Assembly: GCF_963259705.1 (NCBI RefSeq)
Contig: NC_081851.1
Span: 15,350,145-15,414,144, forward strand
Reading direction: 5' to 3'
From: Myotis daubentonii
Taxonomy: Eukaryota > Chordata > Mammalia > Chiroptera > Vespertilionidae
Length of the DNA: 64,000 nucleotides
How positions within the stretch are numbered: position 1 is the stretch's first letter; every line of letters begins with the position of its first letter. Below, piece by piece: positions 11,851 to 24,309 of this stretch. The position numbers and the translations under genes are program-made. The notes under the pieces are model-generated. The model saw only the letters and a list, made by a program, of their open reading frames with translations, ran no database searches and was not told where the DNA came from.

Positions 11851-12088
11851 TTTGTTTATTTTTAAAACATTTTTTATTGCTTTTAGTGAGGAAGGGAGAG
11901 GGAGAGAGAGAGAGAGAGAGACATCAGTAACATCAATGGTAAGAAGAGAAGCATTGATTGGCTGCCTCCTGCATGCCCACTACTGGGCATTGAGCCCGCA
12001 TCCTGGGTATGTACCCTTGACTGGAATCAAACCCAGGACCAGTCCGCAGGCCGATGCTCTATCCACTGAGCCAAACTGGCTAGGCCTT
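11851..12088 (-). mobile_element. Ves SINE
   Basis: Reversed Ves with a (GA)n-expanded 'gaggaagggagagggagaga' block and an end 'gagccaaactggctaggcc'. The target duplication ACTGTTAGATTTA is at 11838-11850 and 12093-12105. Confidence 0.92.
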
Positions 12089-12446
12089 AACAACTGTTAG
12101 ATTTAGATGAAACAGGTGTTCACTGTATTATTTCAACTTTTCTTACTGAATATTTTCAGAATAAAAAGTTTTGGGGTGGGGGAGAATATATTTAAGGCAG
12201 TTGAATTAATTGTTGGGCTATTGACAAGAGATTTCAAGACTTTTTGACTAATGTTAAATTCCTTAGTGGTAAGCACTGCAATCTTGGTACCTGGATATTG
12301 CTTTTTTGTGTGTTCCCCCATTAACTGTTTCCTGATGAACATTGTACCCTTCTGACAATATACTGGGATCGATAAACTGAATTATTCCTAAACTTGAGGG
12401 CATGTGTAAAAGTATTTCTGTCCAGGAGTGTTGAAGCCAGTGACCA

Positions 12447-12669
12447 ATTTTTTTTAAATATATTTTTATTGATTTCAGAGAGGAAGGGAGAGGGATAGAA
12501 AGATAGAAACATCAATGATGAGAGAGAATCATTGTTCGGCTGCCTCCTGCACTCCCCCTACTGGGGATTGAGCCCGCAACCCGGGCATGTGCCCTGGACT
12601 GGAATCGAACCTGGGACCCTTCAGTCTACAAGCTCAGGCTCTATCCACTGAGCCAAACCAGCTAGGACA
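12447..12669 (-). mobile_element. Ves SINE
   Basis: A well-preserved reversed Ves element: 'attgatttcagagaggaag', 'tccccctactggggattgag', 'gagccaaaccagctaggac'. The target duplication CCAGTGACCA is at 12437-12446 and 12670-12679. Confidence 0.93.
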
Positions 12670-12775
12670 CCAGTGACCATTTTGATGATATTTACACCCC
12701 CCACCCCCACCCCATGTAACCATATGGTTAGTGTAGTTGTGAAAGTGGCATGACAATATCCAACAAGTGTTTGTT

Positions 12776-12978
12776 TTTTTTAAAATATGTATTTTTATAT
12801 TTCAGAGAGGAAGGGAGAGGGAGAGAGAGATAGAAACATCAATGATGAGAGAGAATCATTGATTGGCTGCCTCCTGGGGATCGAGGCTGCAACTCAAACA
12901 TATGCCCTGACCTGGAATCAAACTGTGACCTCCTGGTTCATTGGTCGATGCTTAACCACAGAGCCATGCAGGCTGGGC
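12776..12978 (-). mobile_element. Ves SINE, older subtype
   Basis: Reversed Ves-like SINE with the standard tail and 'gaggaagggagagggagaga' block. The middle is shortened (the 'cacgccccctactg' block is missing) and the tRNA end is divergent ('cagagccatgcaggctgggc'). A clean target duplication is not visible. Confidence 0.82.
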
Positions 12979-13329
12979 TCAAACTAATTCTTTGCTTCTA
13001 TGTTTCCATCTTAAGTTCTCCAAAGGATGATTGCATGTTTACTAGATTCCATGGATGTGCAATTAGATGAATTGTCTCTTTTGTCTCCGTTATCTTAAGA
13101 TGGCTTGTAAATAGAATGATAAGATTTTTAATTTCAGTCTTTTGGTCTGGAAAACATATTGTTCTTTAATCTTCTTACTATATGGGGGAAGATATTTTAT
13201 ATTTTGGTTAGGAATCAATATCAGGTGTATGTGACTCAGATTTAGTTGAACAAATAAACAGATAACTACAATGCTGTATGCAGATAAATTAAAATGCCAT
13301 ATAATACCTGTGTGTCCACAGTGTGGTGA

Positions 13330-13720
13330 GAGTCAGGGGACTGGCTCTGACGGAAGGATTTCTCAAAGAAGTTGCTGTTTGAACTGGAAGTTGGGAAAAG
13401 AAGGGCATTCTAGGCAGAGCAAATCAGCCAAATGATTTATGGAAAAACATGATGTTTTCTGAGTTCAGAATGGATGTACACAGGGTTTGGATGTGGAGAG
13501 ATGCTTGCAGGTGCTGAGTGGATCCAAACTGAAGGGCCTTGTTTGTACCTGAGAACTTGAAATTTAAACTGTATACAGAAGGAGCCTGTCAAGGATGTTA
13601 AAATGGAAAGTACATCTTCAGTTCTGTATTTTGAGAAGATATGACTTCGGTGGCAATGTATAGGATGTGTAGGATTGGCTGGAGAGTAGAGAGAAAGTTG
13701 TCAAGGATACTGTTCTATGA
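13330..13720 (-). repeat. ancient LINE fragment (L2-like)
   Basis: Phrases such as 'gggcattctaggcagagcaa', 'tgaagggccttgtttg' and 'ggcaatgtataggatgtg' resemble reversed ancient mammalian LINE sequence (L2 class) with heavy decay. The class is recognised by eye only. Confidence 0.45.
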
Positions 13721-14049
13721 TAGTTCAGGGGAAAAAGATTGGCTCTGAAGAGAGAAGACAGAGATGAGAGACAGAGCTGAGGGAATGTGCAAGTCCTGAG
13801 ACATCAGGAGTAAGGGAGAGTATGAAAATACTATTGGGGTGGGGATGGGAGTGGTCCGGAAGAGATTAATGCTGGGAAAGGAGGACCTATGTAATACTTT
13901 CAACAATATAGATTTAAAAAATAAAAATAAAATACTATCTGCTTTTAGAGACTAGGAGGATGGGATTTCATAAAAGGAAGCTGAGTCAATAATAGGTACA
14001 GCGTAGATTTGGGACATTTCAGGTGGGAGTGCAGCTCTAATGCCGGTTT

Positions 14050-15240
14050 TTCCTAAATTCAACAACCACAGATCAGACAATTCAATTTAAAACTGGACAG
14101 AGGGCTTGAACGGACATTTCTCTAAATGGCCAATGAGCACATGAAACAGTGCTCAGCATGTTTAATCATTAGGCAAATGCAAATCAAAACCACAGTGAGA
14201 TACCATGTCATACCTACTGAGATGACTGATATATTAAACAATGAAAAAAATAAGTGAGGATGTTGAAACTGGAACCCTGTGATTACTGGTGGAAAAGTAA
14301 AAAAAAATGCCACTACGGGAAACAATTTGCTGTTTCTCAAAATATTAAACCTAGGCACGGTGGAGGGGATCAATGGGGGATAGAAAGAGACATCTATAAT
14401 AATTTCCACAATAAATTTCAAGATAAATTAGCGGGGGGGGAGTTAAACCTAGAATTACCATATGATCCAACAATTTCCCTTTTGAGTATATATACACAAA
14501 AGACAGAACCATCGATCAGATGCTCAAACCTCAGAGGGAACATAGGGGAGGGTGGGGGTAAGGGATAGAGGTCAACCAAAGGACTTGTATACATGCATAT
14601 AAGCATAACCAATGGACACAGACCCAGGGGAGTGAGGTCATGAACGGGAGTGGGGTGGGGGGCAATGAGGGGCTAAGGACATATGTAATACCTTAATAAA
14701 AATGTTGAAATGAAAAGATTTGAAAGCAGGGACTCAGTCGAACACCAGTGTTCATAGCAGCATTATTCACAATAGTTGAAATTGGAAACAACCCCAGTGT
14801 GTATGGAGAGATGACTGGATATACAATATGTGGTATATGCCTACAGTGAAATATTTAGCCTTTAAAATGAAGGAAATTCTGAGATGTGCTACAACATGGA
14901 TGAACCTTGAGGATGTTATACCCAACATAACATAAATACTGTATAATTCCACCTTCATGGGGTACTTTTCTTTGATTAGGTAAATTCATAAGGACAGAAA
15001 ATATAATAGAAGCTGAGGGAGGGAGAAAGGGGGAGTTGTTGAATTGGCAGTTTCTGTTTGGGATAATGGAAAAGTTCTGAAAAATGCATAGCATTGAGGT
15101 TACACAACTTTATGAATGAATGTATTTAATGGTACTGAATTTGTACACCACAAAATGGTTAAAATGGTAAATTTTACATTATGTATATTTAAGCACAATT
15201 AAAAAACCCATAAAATACCATTAAATAATTTCAAGTGATT
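14050..15240 (+). mobile_element. old L1 3' end with nested young L1 3'-UTR insert
   Basis: The 3' end of a decayed L1 ORF2 ('atgcaaatcaaaaccacagt', 'accatatgatccaacaattt', 'agcagcattattcacaatag') runs on the plus strand into a 3' UTR. Two insertions interrupt it. An 85-bp G-rich piece at about 14354-14437 is flanked by TTAAACCTAG repeats. A younger L1 3'-UTR segment at about 14503-14716 ends 'taataccttaataaaaatg'. The same 3'-UTR type recurs at 58400-58640. Confidence 0.75.
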
Positions 15241-16128
15241 GTTAGGCATGCTAGTGAAAGTTGAATGGCATTTCCTAGTTTATGTTTTGCAAGGGAAAGT
15301 TTAGTTTTTCTAAAGATTTTTTTCTGACTGTCTAAGAATGATAAGATCATTAAGAAAACTGTAGGTTATGAATAGCTCTTCTGGTAATCTTTGGTTTTAT
15401 AAAGGACATAAGGTCAATACAGGTTGAGCCACGGTTTGAGGTCACTTTTGTGGCAAGGCTTTTATCTAGTAGATTTTTAAATTTTTGTCTACTCTTTTCT
15501 TAAAATTTATTTACACACATAGTTTATCTTTTCTTATAATATTTATCATTAATTTGTTTAATTTTATTTTACCTTTTTTAGTTCCCATGGTGCATGTGTT
15601 GAGCTGGTGAGAAGATAGTATATAGCTATATGTCATAATTATTTATTTATTTTTAAAATCTTTCCTTTCGAAAGTATTATAGATGTCCCCCCTTTTTTAT
15701 TGTCCCCTTCTAGCTCACCACAATTCTTATTTAGATATTATTTGTTAATAGGCTATTATTTAGATGCAATTCTTAGATAAGCATTTTGTTTTAATTTTAG
15801 GCATTTATCATATCACAGGGTAAGTCTGAAAAAGCCTACAATAAGTTTCTTTTTGGAATTTTATTGAACTTTTTGATTCCAAATGTATACCTCTTTTTTT
15901 CTTGTTCAAAACAAAATGAATAATTGTGGTTTTGTCTAAGCATTTTTATATTATTCATTAAAGGAAGAGTCCCACATCTCTTTCTGGAGAAGGTGCTGTG
16001 GAGACTGTGGAAATGACAACAAAGAGCCTCAAATCTCGTGGAGAAAGTGCTTTGGAGACTGGAAATGACAACAGAGGATTTAGAAGATCACTAAAGTCAT
16101 TTAGGTGTTTTGATATTCCTTTCATTTT
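15241..16128. other. AT-rich intron-like DNA with a local duplication
   Basis: No exon is recognised. At about 15986-16070 an imperfect tandem duplication repeats 'gagaaggtgctgtggagact...gaaatgacaacaaag'. It may derive from a decayed DNA transposon (Tigger/pogo-like) but this is weak. Confidence 0.35.
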
Positions 16129-16142
16129 CCAGCATTGTGATT

Positions 16143-16361
16143 ACTTAATTTTTAAAATGTTTTAATTGATTTTAGGGACAGGAAGGGGGAGGGAGAGAGA
16201 TAGAAATATCCTTGATGAGAGAGAATCATCAGTTAGCTGCCTCCTGCACACTCCCTCCTGGGAATAAAACCGGAAACCTGGGCATGTGCCCTGGTCAGGA
16301 ATTGAACCATGACCTCTTGGTTCATGGATTGATGCTCAACCACTGATCCACACCTGCTGGG
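16143..16361 (-). mobile_element. Ves SINE, older subtype
   Basis: Reversed SINE with 'gacaggaagggggagggaga' and a divergent tRNA end. The target duplication CCAGCATTGTGATT at 16129-16142 and 16362-16375 confirms the boundaries. Confidence 0.9.
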
Positions 16362-16900
16362 CCAGCATTGTGATTTTTTTTTTCATATTCATAGATCAAC
16401 TTAATGTGAAAATGGAACTTGAATTGCTTTATTTTTTATTTTTTTTATATACCGCCCTTGACTTCAAGGAGCCCACAGTGTAGGACATGATTTTTATTTT
16501 GTAGTATTTAGCAGTATTTTTAATAAAAGGGCATTATACATGGACTCAGAGAAGATAACAGGTTAAAATGAGGACTCTGGACTGGAAGTTCTTAAAGTTT
16601 CCTCTCTCATTCATAATATCTGATTCTTTTTTTTATTGCTTAAATTAATACAAAGGGTATTACATATGTGTCCATTTTTTGCCCCCCGCCCTAGACAGTC
16701 CCCTAGCCTCCCCTATCCCCCAGTGTCTTATGTCCATTGATTATGCTTATATGCATGCATACAAGTCCTTTGGTTGATCTCTTACCCCCCTACCTCCTGT
16801 CCCCCAACCCTCCCCGGCCTTCACGCTGCAGTTTGACAATCTGTTTGAGGCAGCTCTGCCTCTGTATCTATTATTGTTCAAAAGTTTATAATGGTCTCTA

Positions 16901-19900
16901 TTATCCATAAATGAGTGAGATCATGTGGTATTTTTCCTTCATTGACTGGCTTATTTCACTTAGCATAATGCTCTCCAGTTCCATCCATGCCGTTGCAAAT
17001 GGTAAGAGTAACTTCCTTTTTACAGCAGCATAGTATTCCATCCTGTAGATGTACCACAGTTTTCTAATCCATTCATCTACTGATGGGCACTGAGGCTGTT
17101 TCCAGATCTTAGCTATGGTGAATTGTGCTGCTATGAACAGAGCGGTGCATATATCCTTTCTGATTGGTGTTTCTGGTTTCTTGGGATATATTCCTAGAAG
17201 TGGGATCACAGGGTCAAATGGGAGTTCCATTTTCAGTGTTTTGAGGAAACTCCATACTGTCTTCCATAGTGGCTGCACCAGTCTGCATTCCCACCAGCAG
17301 TGCACAAGTGTTCCTTTTTCTCCACATTGTCTCCAGCACTTGTCGTTTGTTGAATTGTTGATGATAGCCAGTCTGACAGGTGTGAGATGGTACCTCATTG
17401 TTGTTTTGATTTGCATCTCTCGGATGATTAGTGACCTTGAGCATGTTTTCATACGTCTCTTGGCTTTCTGAATGTCCTCTTTTGAAAGGTGTCTATTTAG
17501 GTCCTTTGCCCATTTTTTGATTGGATTGTTTATCTTCCTTTTGTTAAGTTGTATGAGTTCCCTATAAATTTTGGAGATTAGGCCCTTATCAGATATGACA
17601 TTGGCAAATATGTTTTCCCACACAGTGGGTTTTCTCATTGTTTTGTTGATGGTTTCTTTTTCTGTGCAGAGGCTTTTTATTTTGATGTAGTCACATTTGT
17701 TCATTTTCTCTTTAGTTTCAAGCGCCTTAATAGCTGTATCAGAGGAGAAATTGCTTCGGCATATGTCTGAGATTTTGTGGCCTTTGGATTCTTCTAGAAT
17801 TTTTATGGTTTCCTGTCGTACATTTAAGTCCTTTATCCATTTTGAGTTTATTTTTGTGTATGGTGTAAGTTGGTGGTCTAGTTTCATTTTCTTGCATATA
17901 TCTGTCCAATTTTCCCAACACCATTTATTGAAGAGACTATCTTGGCTGCATTGTATGTTCTTACCTCCTTTGTCAAATATTAATTGAGCATATTGGTACG
18001 GGCCAATTTCTGGGCTCTCTATTCTATTCCATTGATCTATATGCCTATTCTTGTGCCAGTACCAGGCAGTTTTGAGAACAGTGGCTTTGTAATACATCTT
18101 GATGTCTGGTATTGAGATCCCACCTACTTGTTCTTTTTCAGGATTGCTGCAGCTATTCAGGGTCTTTCTTTGTTCCAGGTGAATTTTTGGAGAGTTCGAT
18201 CTAGATCTATGAAGTATGCCGTTGGTATTTTAATGGGAAGTGCGTTGAATTTACAGATTGCTTTGGGTAGTATGGACATTTTAATGATGTTGATTCTACC
18301 AATCCATGAACACGGTATGTTCTTCCATCTGTTTATGGCTTCCTCTATATCTTTTTTCAACGTCCTGTAGTTTTCTGAGTAGAGGTCTTTTACCTCTTTA
18401 GTTAAGTTTATTCCTAGGTAGCTTAATTTTTTTGGTGCGATTGTAAACGGGATTGTTTTTATAATCTCTCTTTCTGAAAGTTCACTATTGGTGTATAGAA
18501 ATGCCTCAGATTTCTTGGGGTTAATTTTGTATCCTGCTACATTGCCAAATTCGTGTATTAAGTCTAGTAGCTTTTTGATGGAGTCTCTAGGGTTTTGTAT
18601 GTATAATATCATGTCGTCTGCAAATAAGGACAGTTTTACTTCCTCTTTACCAATTTTGATGCCTTTTATTTCTTCTTGCCTAATTACAATGGCTAACACT
18701 TCCAGTACTATGTTGAGCAGGAGTGGAGAGAGGGGGCATCCCTGTCTTGTTCCTGTTCTTAGGGGAAATGGTGTTAGTTTTTGTCCATTGAGTATGATGT
18801 TGGCTGTGGGCCTGTCATATATGGCTTTTATTATGTTGAGGTATGATCCTTCTACTCCCGCCTTTACTGAGAGTTTTTATCAAAAATGGGTGTTGAATTT
18901 TGTCAAATGTTTTTTCTGCATCAATTGATATGACCATGTGGTTTTTTTTCTTTCAATTTGTTTATGTGTTTATTAATTTGAGGATATTGTACCATCCTTG
19001 CTTTCCTGGGATAAATCCTACTTGGTCCTGGTGTATGATCTTTCTGATGTACGGCTGCATCCGATGCGCTAAGATTTTGGCATCTATGTTCATGAGGGAT
19101 ATTGGCCTGTAATTCTCTTTCATCGTGTTGTCTTTACCTGGTTTTGGTATTAGGGTGATGCTGGCTTCATAGAATGAGCTTGGAAGTGTTCCTTCCTCTT
19201 GATTTTTCTGTAGTAGTCTGAGGAGGATAGGTTTTAGTTCTTCCTTGAATGTTTGGTAAAACTCCCCTGTGAAGCCGTCTGGTCCTGGGCTTTTGTTTGA
19301 TGGAAGGTTTTTGATGACTGCTTCAATTTCTTCCATAGTTATTGGCCTATTGAGATTTTTAGATTCTCCTGATTGAGTTTTGGAATGTTGTATTTTTCTG
19401 GGAATTTGTCCATTTCCTCCAGGTTGTCTAGTTTGTTGGAGTAGAGCTGTCCATAGTATTTTTTAACAATCATTTGAATTTCTGTGGGGTCTGTTGTTAT
19501 TTCACCTCTATCGTTTCTGATTTTGTTTATTTGGGTCCTCTCTCTTTGCTTCTTGGTGAGTCTGGCTAGAGGTTTGTCAATCTTGTTGATCCTTTCAAAA
19601 AACCAGCTCTTGGTTTCATTGATTTTCTGTATTGATTTTTTGGTCTCTATGTCATTTATTTCTGCTCTAATCTTTATTATCTCCTTCCTTCTGCTCACTC
19701 TGGGGTTTTCTTGTTGCTCTCTTTCTAATTCTTTGAGTTGTAGAGTTAGATGATTTACTACCATTTTTTCTTGTTTTTTGAGATAGGCCTGTAGAGCTAT
19801 AAAGTTCCCTCTCAGGACTGCTTTCATTGTGTCCCATAGATTTTGGATTGTTGTGTTTTCATTGTCATTAGTTTCCAGGATATTTTTAATTTCTTCTTTG

Positions 19901-20690
19901 ATCTCATTGGTAACCCAATCAATATTTAATAGCATGCTATTCAGCTTCCAGGTGTTTGAGTATTTTGGGTTGTTTTTATTGTAGTTTATTTCTAATATTA
20001 TGCCTTCGTGGTCTGCGAAGATGCTTTTTATGATTTCAATCTTCTTGAATTTAGGGATACTTTGCTTGGGACCCAATATATGGTCTATTTTTGAATATGT
20101 CTTATGAGCACATGAGTAGAATGTATATTCCCAGGCTTTGGGGTGAAGTGTTCTGAAGATGTCTATTAAGTCCATCTGATCTAGTGAGTCATTTAGGATT
20201 GCTCTATCTTTGCTGATTGTTTGTCTAGAGGACTTATCCAGTGCTGTCAGTGGTGTATTAAAGTCCCCTACTATGATTGTATTGTTGTTGATCTCTCCTT
20301 TGATATCTTCCAGGAGTTTTTTTATGAATTTGGGTGCTCCTGCATTGGGTGCATATATGTTTAGCAGGGTAATATCTTCTTGTTGTATTGATCCCTTTAG
20401 TATTATGAAGTGGCCTTCCTTATCTCTTGTTATGGCCTTCACTTTGAGGTCTCTTTTTTCCGATATAAGTATTGCTATCCCAGCTTTCTTTTCCTTTCCA
20501 TTTGCCTGAAAGATATTTTTCCATCCTTTCACTTTCAGTCTCTGTGAGTCTCTTCTAATGAGGTGGGTTTCTTGTAGACAGCAGATGTATGGGTCATGTT
20601 TTTTTTATCCATTCAGCCACTTGATGTCTTTTGGTTGGAGCATTTAGTCCGTTTACATTTAAATTTATTATTTAAAGGTACTTGTTTGTG
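16901..20690 (-). pseudogene. L1 ORF2 (endonuclease/reverse transcriptase), frameshifted
   Basis: On the minus strand: endonuclease start NLNVNGLNAPTKRHQVAEWI near 20670; endonuclease motifs IVGDFNTPL and [10 protein letters not shown] motifs [43 protein letters not shown], and the catalytic box LFADDMILY; then the C-terminal region with [11 protein letters not shown] and a CCHC-like part. ORF2p nicks DNA and primes cDNA synthesis. An A-run frameshift near 20605 and at least three more (near 19337, 18700-18960 and 18100-18157) inactivate it. A TGA interrupts KRP|RIAAAIL near 18155. Confidence 0.9.
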
Positions 20691-20849
20691 GCCATTTCTT
20701 TTTTTGGGTGGCTGTTTTCTTTCTGAGCTTTTTAGTTCTTCTTTTTATACCAGTCCCTTTAGCATTCCTTGCATTGCTGGCTTGGTGGTGAGAAACTCCC
20801 TTAGCCTTATTTTGTCTGTGAAGCTTCTTATTTCCCCTTCAAGTTTGAA

Positions 20850-21735
20850 TGATAGCCTTGCTGGATAGAGTATTCTTGGATTCAGTCCTTTGCTTTGCAT
20901 CACTTTGTAAATTTCTGTCCATTCTTTTTGGCCTGATGTGTTTCTGTTGAGAAATCATTTGACAATCTAATGGGAGATCCCTTGTATGTGACTTTCTGTC
21001 TCTCCCTCTTGCAGCCTGTAAGATTCTCTCTTTGTCCTGAACATTTGCCATGGTAATTATGATGTGTCTTGGTGTGGGTCTCTTCGGGTTCACCTTGTTT
21101 GGGACTCTATGGGCTTGTGTGACTTTTTTCTTCCCCAGCTCAGGGAAGTTTTCTGATATTATTTCTTCAAATAGGTTTTCTCATCCTTGTTCATCTTTCT
21201 GTTGTTCTGGTACTCCTATTATTCGTATGTCGTATCGTTTCATGTTGTCCCAAAGCTCCCTTAGGCTCACCTCCTGTCTTTTAATTTTTTTCTCCAATTG
21301 CAAAACATTTTGGGTGTGCTTTGCTTCCTTGTCTTCTAATTCACTAAGTCGGTCCTCCGCTTCTCCTAGTCTACTGTTGATACTTTCAATGGTGTTTTTT
21401 ATTGCAGCTATGTCACTCTTCATTTCTTCTTGGGTCTTACTTAAGTTGTTGATTTTTTCATCTGTTTCTTCTAGCTTCTTCCATATGTTATTGATTTTTT
21501 CATCTGTTTCTTCTTGCTTCTTGCATAGGTAGTTGACTTTTTCATCTGTTTCTTCTTGCTTCTTGTAGAAGTTGTTGATTTTTTCCGCCATCCAGTTTAT
21601 GCACTCAAGGACCCTTATTCTGAATTCTTTTTCTGTCATGTTGCATGCCTTTGTATTACTTAGCTGCTTTTCAGGAGAGTCCTTCTCTTTCCTTTGGGGG
21701 TTTCTTTGTCTACCCATGTTTGATCTCACTGACAT
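20850..21735 (-). pseudogene. L1 ORF1 with expanded coiled coil, broken
   Basis: The frame starts at 21735 (MSVRSNMGRQRNPQRKEK). It encodes a long coiled coil with a 14-residue repeat (NNFYKKQEETDEKV-type, three to four copies at 21437-21590), then IRIIGVPEQQ. A TGA near 21181 (probably CGA to TGA) precedes ENLFEEII. The C-terminal part continues with KRPTPRHIIITMANVQDKER, then a further frameshift near 21000 destroys the end. Confidence 0.88.
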
Positions 21736-23703
21736 ATCTAGACGTTGAGTCGTTCAGTGGCTGCTCCCTGGGTGGCAGTGACTCCTTGGTCTGTGGTTGC
21801 TCTTCGGGCGGTTGCGGTAGCAGCTGCTCCTCAGTTGGCAGCAGCTCCTCTGGTGGGTGCTGTTTACAGCTGTGGTGGCTCTTCTGGATGGTGGGGGGAG
21901 GCTTCACGTACAGCTGCTGTTCCTCAGAAGATTGTGTGGTGCTCAGGAGGCTGCTGTTGCTTGGATCTGCTGCGTTGATTTAAAGGCACAAAATACAACA
22001 CAACAAGGCACCACGTACCAGGCACTAAACACAAATATATTCACGATATTAATAACCCCAAATAAAGGTGACCACCCGAATTAAGAGAATTAGGGGATAA
22101 GGAAGAAGGAAGAGAAAAAGAGAAAAGAGAAAAAAGAAAAGAAAAGTAGGGACCAAAAAAAGGAGTTCAAAAATGAAATTGGGAAAAAGGAGGGGGGAAA
22201 ATAAAAGTGAGAAAAGAAAAGAAAAAAAAAAGCGAAAAGAGAGAATGAAGTGGAAGAGGGGAAGAGACTTTTTATATGAGGAGAATACTCCTATAGAGCC
22301 GCCACTAATCCCAACAAATTCCAGCAACAGCTCCCTGGAGATGGATGCAAACTAGAAACAACTGATAATATAACGATGAAAATAGAATGGAGGACACTAA
22401 TCCCAAAATAAAATAAAGAAAAAATAAAATGGCACTTTAAAAAATGGTAAAATAGTAGCAATAATAATACTGGTTAAAAATAAGAAGGTAGTAATTAAAA
22501 GGGTAAAATCAGGTGATGGAAAAAGAAGAAAAAAAAGAAAAAAATGGTTTCTTAGTTAAAAGGTGAAAAAAGAAAAAAAAAATTTGCAGTAGTGAAAGTC
22601 CTTCGGTTCTTCTGTTCTTCAGTCTTGCTCGCCTTTAGTCCTGCCAGGTATTCAGGAGTGTGTTGAGTTTCCCTGTGATACACTGTTCCTCTGTGTTGTA
22701 AACCACAGTCCTTATTTTAAAGCAGGCCGTATTTGTTTCCCAGACTGCCTTATTTTGTGTTTAGCAAAGACTCAGTTTGTGGCTCAGCCTCTGGGTGGCA
22801 GTGTTCTGGGGTTGGCCTCTGAGGCTATAAGGCTTCTCTATCGCATTTAAAACTTATTTGGATAGGTCAACTATCCAGAGCTGGTTCCTTAATAGTTATC
22901 CGCTCTGTGTTGTTGCTGGGATTGAAAATCCCTCTATAGGTCAGACGCTGTTAACTCCCAGGGACTGATCAGATTATTTTAATCCTTATTCTCATTCAGG
23001 GTGGAATCTGGGTGTGGCTGTGCTCCTTGAATTGGGGCTGGGGGGAGGAGTCTCACTCTTCAGAGAGAATGGCTGCCCCAGTCCTGGGCTCAGGGGTATC
23101 CCAGCACTCAATTCGCTGCCACCTCTCCCGGCTCCCCTTCTCTCCTCAGTCTCTCCCCAGATTCCACTCCTCCGCACCCTCTCCCTCTCTTCAGCACAGG
23201 TGAGTGTCTGTATCCGAAATATCTTATGAACAGGATTCAGTGAAAACAAACAAACAAACGCTGGCGTCGGAAACGGGGAAGGCTTGGTTTCTGTAAGCTC
23301 TTTTCTTACCGGCACGGCATGGTCTGGTCAGCTCTTCAGGCTGCCCCCTTTAGGCTCAGTCCTCCGTGATCACAGAACCCAGCTCTCAAATCCCCCGGCT
23401 GCGCCAGGAATCCCGCGGATCTCCTTTCCCCAGTCAGGGGCTGTGCCTGTCCCAAGGGACGCGGCTGTCTTCCACACTATCTCCCTCCGACCCTCTGGGC
23501 TCAGAGGTCTGGCAAACTTTCCTGCCCAAATCCCTGTGTTGTTTTTTTTTTTACCTTTCCAGGCGAGTTCTGCCCTTCCCGGCTGCAAACGGTCTCACCA
23601 GCTGAGAAATTTCGCCAATTCGGGGTGGGTTTTATTAGTTTCAGCTGCTCACTCCATTTGCTCCCTTGAATTGCTTTAAATGAATTTTTCTTATTGTTTA
23701 AAG

Positions 23704-23928
23704 CAGCAGTTCTCAACCTGTAGATCATGAGCCCTTTAGTGGTCGAATGATCCTTTCACAGGGGTCGCCTAATACCATGGGAAAACACATATATAATTAC
23801 ATATTGTTTTTGTGATTAGTCACTATGCTTTAATTATGTTTAATTTGTAACAGTGAAATTGGGGGTCAACATAACATAAGGAACTATATTAAAAGGTCGC
23901 AGCATTAGGAAGTTTGAGTTTAACACTG
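23704..23928. mobile_element. non-autonomous hAT transposon with perfect 8-bp TSD
   Basis: A 225-bp element starts CAGCAGTTCTCAACCTG and ends GTTTGAGTTTAACACTG. The 8-bp target duplication GTTTAAAG is exact at 23696-23703 and 23929-23936, diagnostic of hAT transposition. It belongs to a different family from the MITEs at 272 and 34455. It split a sequence resembling a reversed L1 3' end. Confidence 0.9.
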
Positions 23929-24045
23929 GTTTAAAGTATTACATATGTCTCCTTTTCCCCCCATCGACCCCTCCTTGATCACTCCCACCCCCCTAATTAC
24001 AAGGAGGCATGATTTAAAAAATCAACATCTGTTTCTTCTTCTCGG

Positions 24046-24309
24046 GATTGGGAGTATTTACTGAAGTCAGACCACCACCAGAAGGTTGAGTCTCACCTTT
24101 TGAACAGATCTTTGTCTGAATCCTTTGGAAAGTTTCTCAGATGAAGGATGAGGACTTGTCACAGAATCTCAGTCTGGATTCTTCTACACTTCTCTCACAT
24201 ACCTGCAATCTTTTTCCTACTTCACTGGGTCTCTGAGGAGCCTAAATGGAATACTCTGATGGGAGAAGGAATTCATTCACTTGTTGACACCCCTTGTTCA
24301 GCTGGCAAG
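24046..24309 (+). pseudogene. ANAPC1: ANAPC1 pseudogene, middle exon (two frameshifts)
   Basis: Three frame-disjoint segments match consecutive APC1 residues: DWEYLLKSDHHQKVESHLLN from 24046, MKDEDLSQNLSLDSSTLL from 24141, and HIPAIFFLLHW...NTLMGEG in a third register, ending GCTGGCAAG|GTAAAT. The acceptor position reads TCTCGG, so the AG may be lost. With two shifts no APC1 product is possible. Confidence 0.85.

Larger units (their letters stand above)
16627..23660 (-). mobile_element. near full-length LINE-1 (young bat L1), minus strand
   Basis: A roughly 7-kb L1 read on the minus strand. A T-run at 16627-16634 marks the poly(A) end, followed by the 3' UTR, ORF2 (about 20690 down to 16901), ORF1 (21735 down to about 20850) and a long 5' UTR of about 1.9 kb up to around 23660. 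It lies inside the ANAPC1 pseudogene in opposite orientation. Both frames are broken, so it is not autonomous. The 3' part of ORF2 is very similar to the plus-strand L1 at 62275-64000, indicating recent activity of this subfamily. The 5' boundary is approximate. Confidence 0.9.

Noticed and set aside
16901..21735. Functional L1 capable of autonomous retrotransposition
   Set aside because: Multiple frameshifts in ORF2 and stops plus a frameshift in ORF1.
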